Origin: Allorhizobium ampelinum S4
Lineage (GTDB): Bacteria; Pseudomonadota; Alphaproteobacteria; Rhizobiales; Rhizobiaceae
Length of the DNA stretch: 64,000 bases
NCBI RefSeq assembly: GCF_000016285.1
Contig: NC_011991.1
Span: forward strand, 62,001 to 126,000
Reading direction: 5' to 3'
Of this stretch, positions 61,593 through 64,000 are shown piece after piece (position 1 is the stretch's first letter; each line of letters starts with the position of its first letter). The notes beneath the pieces were generated by a model. That model had not been told where the DNA came from. It made no database searches and saw only the letters and a list, made by a program, of their open reading frames with translations. The translations under genes were made by a program, and so were the position numbers.

Positions 61593-64000
61593 TTTCGATT
61601 CCTCTTGATTGAAGCCAGTGGCGCGGCCACTCATCCCCGTGGTGGTCGTAAAGTTCGCTGATCCGCTGGAGATCGTGCTTGCCGGAGACGCCGACGAAGG
61701 ACAGGGTGATAGGACCGAGGCCCATTTCGAACAGGCGGCGGCCATCGGGGGAGACCACGTAATATTCACGCTTGGGCGTGGCGGTGGCGATGATTTCGAT
61801 CTGGCGATCGTTGAAGCCGATCTTTTCGTAGAAATCGCGGGTCCCGGTTTCGCGAGCCGCACCGTTCGGCAAGCAGATCTTGGTCGGGCAGGATTCCTTG
61901 AGAACGTCCATGATGCCGGATTTGTCCGCGTCCGAGATCGACTGCGTGGCAAGCACGACCGCGCAATTTGCGCGACGAAGGGTTTTCAGCCATTCGCGGA
62001 TCTTGTCGCGGAACGCAGGGTGACCGAGCATGATCCATGCTTCATCGAGAATGATAAGGCTGGGCGCGCCGGTCAGGCGCTTTTCGATGCGCCGGAACAG
62101 ATAGAGCAGAACCGGGACAAGGTTGCGCTCGCCCATGTTCATGAGTTCATCGACTTCGAAGGTCTGGAAATTGGAGAGCTTGAGGTTGTCCTGTTCCGCG
62201 TCGAGCAAATGGCCCATGGGACCGTCGACCGTGTAGTGGCGCAGCGCCTCCTTGATTGACTTCTTCTGCACGCCCGACACGAAATCGGAAATCGAGCGGC
62301 GTTCCGACTTCGACATAAGGTCGAGCTGATGCGCGATTGCATTGCGATGGTCAGGCGTCACCGTCTCGCCAGACATGATGATGAGCGTTTCGAGCCATTC
62401 CGCCGCCCATGCTTTGTCGGCGTCCGTATCGAGATCCTGTAAGGGGCAGAATGCAAGGTTCTCGCTTGCGCCCACATCATAGAAATCGCCACCGACGGCT
62501 CGCGTGAGCGGATACATAGACCGGCCCTTGTCGAAGGCGAAAAGCTGGCTGTTCTGATAGCGCCGGAATTGTGCTGCGATCAGCGCCAACAGTGTCGATT
62601 TGCCCGAACCGGTCGGCCCGAAGATCAATGTGTGTCCGAGGTCGCCAACATGCAGGTTGAGCCGGAATGGCGTCGAGCCGGAAGCCACCAGCATAAGCGG
62701 CGGAGAATTTTCCGGATAGAAGGGATTTGGATTGACCGGCTCTCCGGACCACACCGAATTCAGCGGTATCATATCCGCCAGATTGCGCGTGTGGATCAGC
62801 GGTTCGCGGATGTTGGCATACCAGTTCCCCGGCAGACTGCCCAAGAATGCCTCTGTCGCGTTCAGGCTTTCGATGCGGGCGCCGAAGCCTTCCGACTGGA
62901 TGAGGCGGCGGACGCTTTCGGCCTGGCGGCGCAGCTTGGCATCATCCTCACCGAACATGACGATGACCGGTGTGTAGTAGCCGTAAGCAACCAGCCGGGA
63001 ATTTGCCGCAGCAATCGCGTCCTCGGCCTCGCCGACCATTAGAAGCGCGTCCTGGTTCACCGAACCGCTATTCGTCTTGAACAACTGGTCGGTGAAGGGG
63101 CGTACTTTCTGGATCCACTTCTTGCGGGTTCGCTCCAGCCGCTGGGTCGCCTCGATCTCGTCCATGAACATGAAGCGCGAGGACCACCGGTAGGTCAGCG
63201 GCATAAGATCGAGAACGTTCAAAATCCCCGGCCAGCTTTCGGCTGGAAAGCCGTCGATCGCCACGATTTGGCAGAATCGGCCATCGACCATGGGCGACAG
63301 ACCATGGTGAAACTCGGCGGTTGCCATGTAGTCGAGATACATCGGGATCTCGGGGAGCCGCACCGGATGGTTTTCGCCCACAAGGCAAAAGCGGACGAAC
63401 TGAAAAAGTTCGTCGTATCTGGCTACGCGATAGCCGCCGCGATCGGGGACTTCCTGAGTGACCATGCGACGGATCGAAACGACGTTCTGCATGTACTGCT
63501 CGAACTCGCGGATCGAGGTTTTGAAATGTTCAAGGATGCGATCGGCATTGCTCGTGGCGCGAGATGCGGGGTCCGCATAGACGTATTTGACCAGTCCGGA
63601 TTTGCGTGTGTCCGGTTCACGGTAGGTCAGGATGACGGCGTGCTGGCTCTCAAAATGGCCTTCAGTCGTTTCAAACCGCTGACGCCGCTCATCATCGATA
63701 AGCTGGCTTACCCGGTCAGGGAAATGGGAACGATCCTTGCTCGGATACTCGGTCGTAGGTACACGCACTGCTTCGACCTGGATCATCCAGCCCGTACCGA
63801 GGCGCGCGAGAACGGAGTTGATGGCGCGCGATACCTCGTTGCGCTCAAAGTCAGTGGAGCTCTCGCTGTCGGGACCGGCAAAATACCAGCCTGCCATCAG
63901 CGAGCCGTCCTTAAGAAGCATGATGCCGTTGTCAACGAGACCGGCATAAGGCACGAGGTCGGAGAAGGACGCGCCGGTATGGCGAAATTTCTTGAGGGAA
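61567..64000 (-). CDS. trbE: TrbE, VirB4-like ATPase (5' end beyond window)
   Basis: The frame is open to the right edge. The apparent start at 63954 is an internal GTG, and coding continues upstream with LKKFRHTGASFSDL, so the true start lies outside. The visible 810 residues contain the CagE/TrbE N-terminal domain. The ATPase domain has Walker A FGPTGSGKSTLL (near 62610) and Walker B LIILDEAWIMLG (near 62050). This inner-membrane ATPase powers pilus assembly and DNA transfer. trbB, trbC and trbD are expected just outside the right edge in the Ti order. Confidence 0.95.
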   Translation of the reverse strand, partial: SLKKFRHTGASFSDLVPYAGLVDNGIMLLKDGSLMAGWYFAGPDSESSTDFERNEVSRAINSVLARLGTGWMIQVEAVRVPTTEYPSKDRSHFPDRVSQLIDDERRQRFETTEGHFESQHAVILTYREPDTRKSGLVKYVYADPASRATSNADRILEHFKTSIREFEQYMQNVVSIRRMVTQEVPDRGGYRVARYDELFQFVRFCLVGENHPVRLPEIPMYLDYMATAEFHHGLSPMVDGRFCQIVAIDGFPAESWPGILNVLDLMPLTYRWSSRFMFMDEIEATQRLERTRKKWIQKVRPFTDQLFKTNSGSVNQDALLMVGEAEDAIAAANSRLVAYGYYTPVIVMFGEDDAKLRRQAESVRRLIQSEGFGARIESLNATEAFLGSLPGNWYANIREPLIHTRNLADMIPLNSVWSGEPVNPNPFYPENSPPLMLVASGSTPFRLNLHVGDLGHTLIFGPTGSGKSTLLALIAAQFRRYQNSQLFAFDKGRSMYPLTRAVGGDFYDVGASENLAFCPLQDLDTDADKAWAAEWLETLIIMSGETVTPDHRNAIAHQLDLMSKSERRSISDFVSGVQKKSIKEALRHYTVDGPMGHLLDAEQDNLKLSNFQTFEVDELMNMGERNLVPVLLYLFRRIEKRLTGAPSLIILDEAWIMLGHPAFRDKIREWLKTLRRANCAVVLATQSISDADKSGIMDVLKESCPTKICLPNGAARETGTRDFYEKIGFNDRQIEIIATATPKREYYVVSPDGRRLFEMGLGPITLSFVGVSGKHDLQRISELYDHHGDEWPRHWLQSRGIENAASLFAS

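Overview
The window looks like part of a self-transmissible replicon (plasmid or integrated conjugative element) from an alphaproteobacterium of the Rhizobiales (Rhizobium/Agrobacterium/Sinorhizobium type). The evidence is a Ti-plasmid-style transfer region at both ends. On the left are traG-traD-traC facing left and traA-traF-traB-traH facing right, with an oriT-like stretch between them. On the right is a leftward trb mating-pair operon in the order trbE-J-K-L-F-G-H-I, plus a trailing lipoprotein gene. A WGR-domain gene is cut by the left edge and trbE by the right edge.

Between the two transfer blocks lies a visibly AT-richer cargo island of about 42 kb (11989-54480) that reads as one non-ribosomal peptide gene cluster. 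The rightward arm holds an MbtH-like protein, a SyrP/TauD-type dioxygenase, two NRPSs and a Sfp-type phosphopantetheinyl transferase. The predicted line is formyltransferase-A-T | C-A-T | C-A-NMT-T || C-A-T | C-A-T | terminal C, with no thioesterase. Hand-read specificity codes suggest Leu, beta-alanine, Asn (N-methylated), Gly and Val. The leftward arm holds precursor and tailoring genes: leuC, leuD, a second Fe(II)/2-oxoglutarate dioxygenase, cysD and cysNC (PAPS synthesis), a glycosyltransferase, a GntR regulator, two sulfotransferases, an ABC exporter, a beta-hydroxyacid dehydrogenase, an isopropylmalate-synthase-like enzyme, a HisC-like aminotransferase and aspartate decarboxylase panD.

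The parts fit together. PanD makes beta-alanine, and the second A domain has the shifted-Asp pocket known from beta-alanine modules. The IPMS-like/LeuCD/dehydrogenase/aminotransferase set could make leucine or a chain-extended 2-oxo acid derivative, and the first A domain has an exact leucine code. CysD/CysNC would make PAPS for the two sulfotransferases. The inferred product is an N-formylated, N-methylated, possibly hydroxylated, sulfated and glycosylated pentapeptide, exported by the ABC transporter. I do not recognise a described compound with this make-up.

The leftward arm is split by a nested insertion-sequence complex (20404-25730). A decayed IS630 element (TA duplication) contains an internally deleted IS21 remnant (CGAGC duplication) and an apparently intact IS66 element (GGTGATCC duplication). 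The NRPS genes carry long near-identical repeats whose breakpoints flank the substrate-binding part of the A domains, a sign of module duplication and subdomain exchange. Starts were refined by hand from ribosome-binding sites. No homology search or computation was run.
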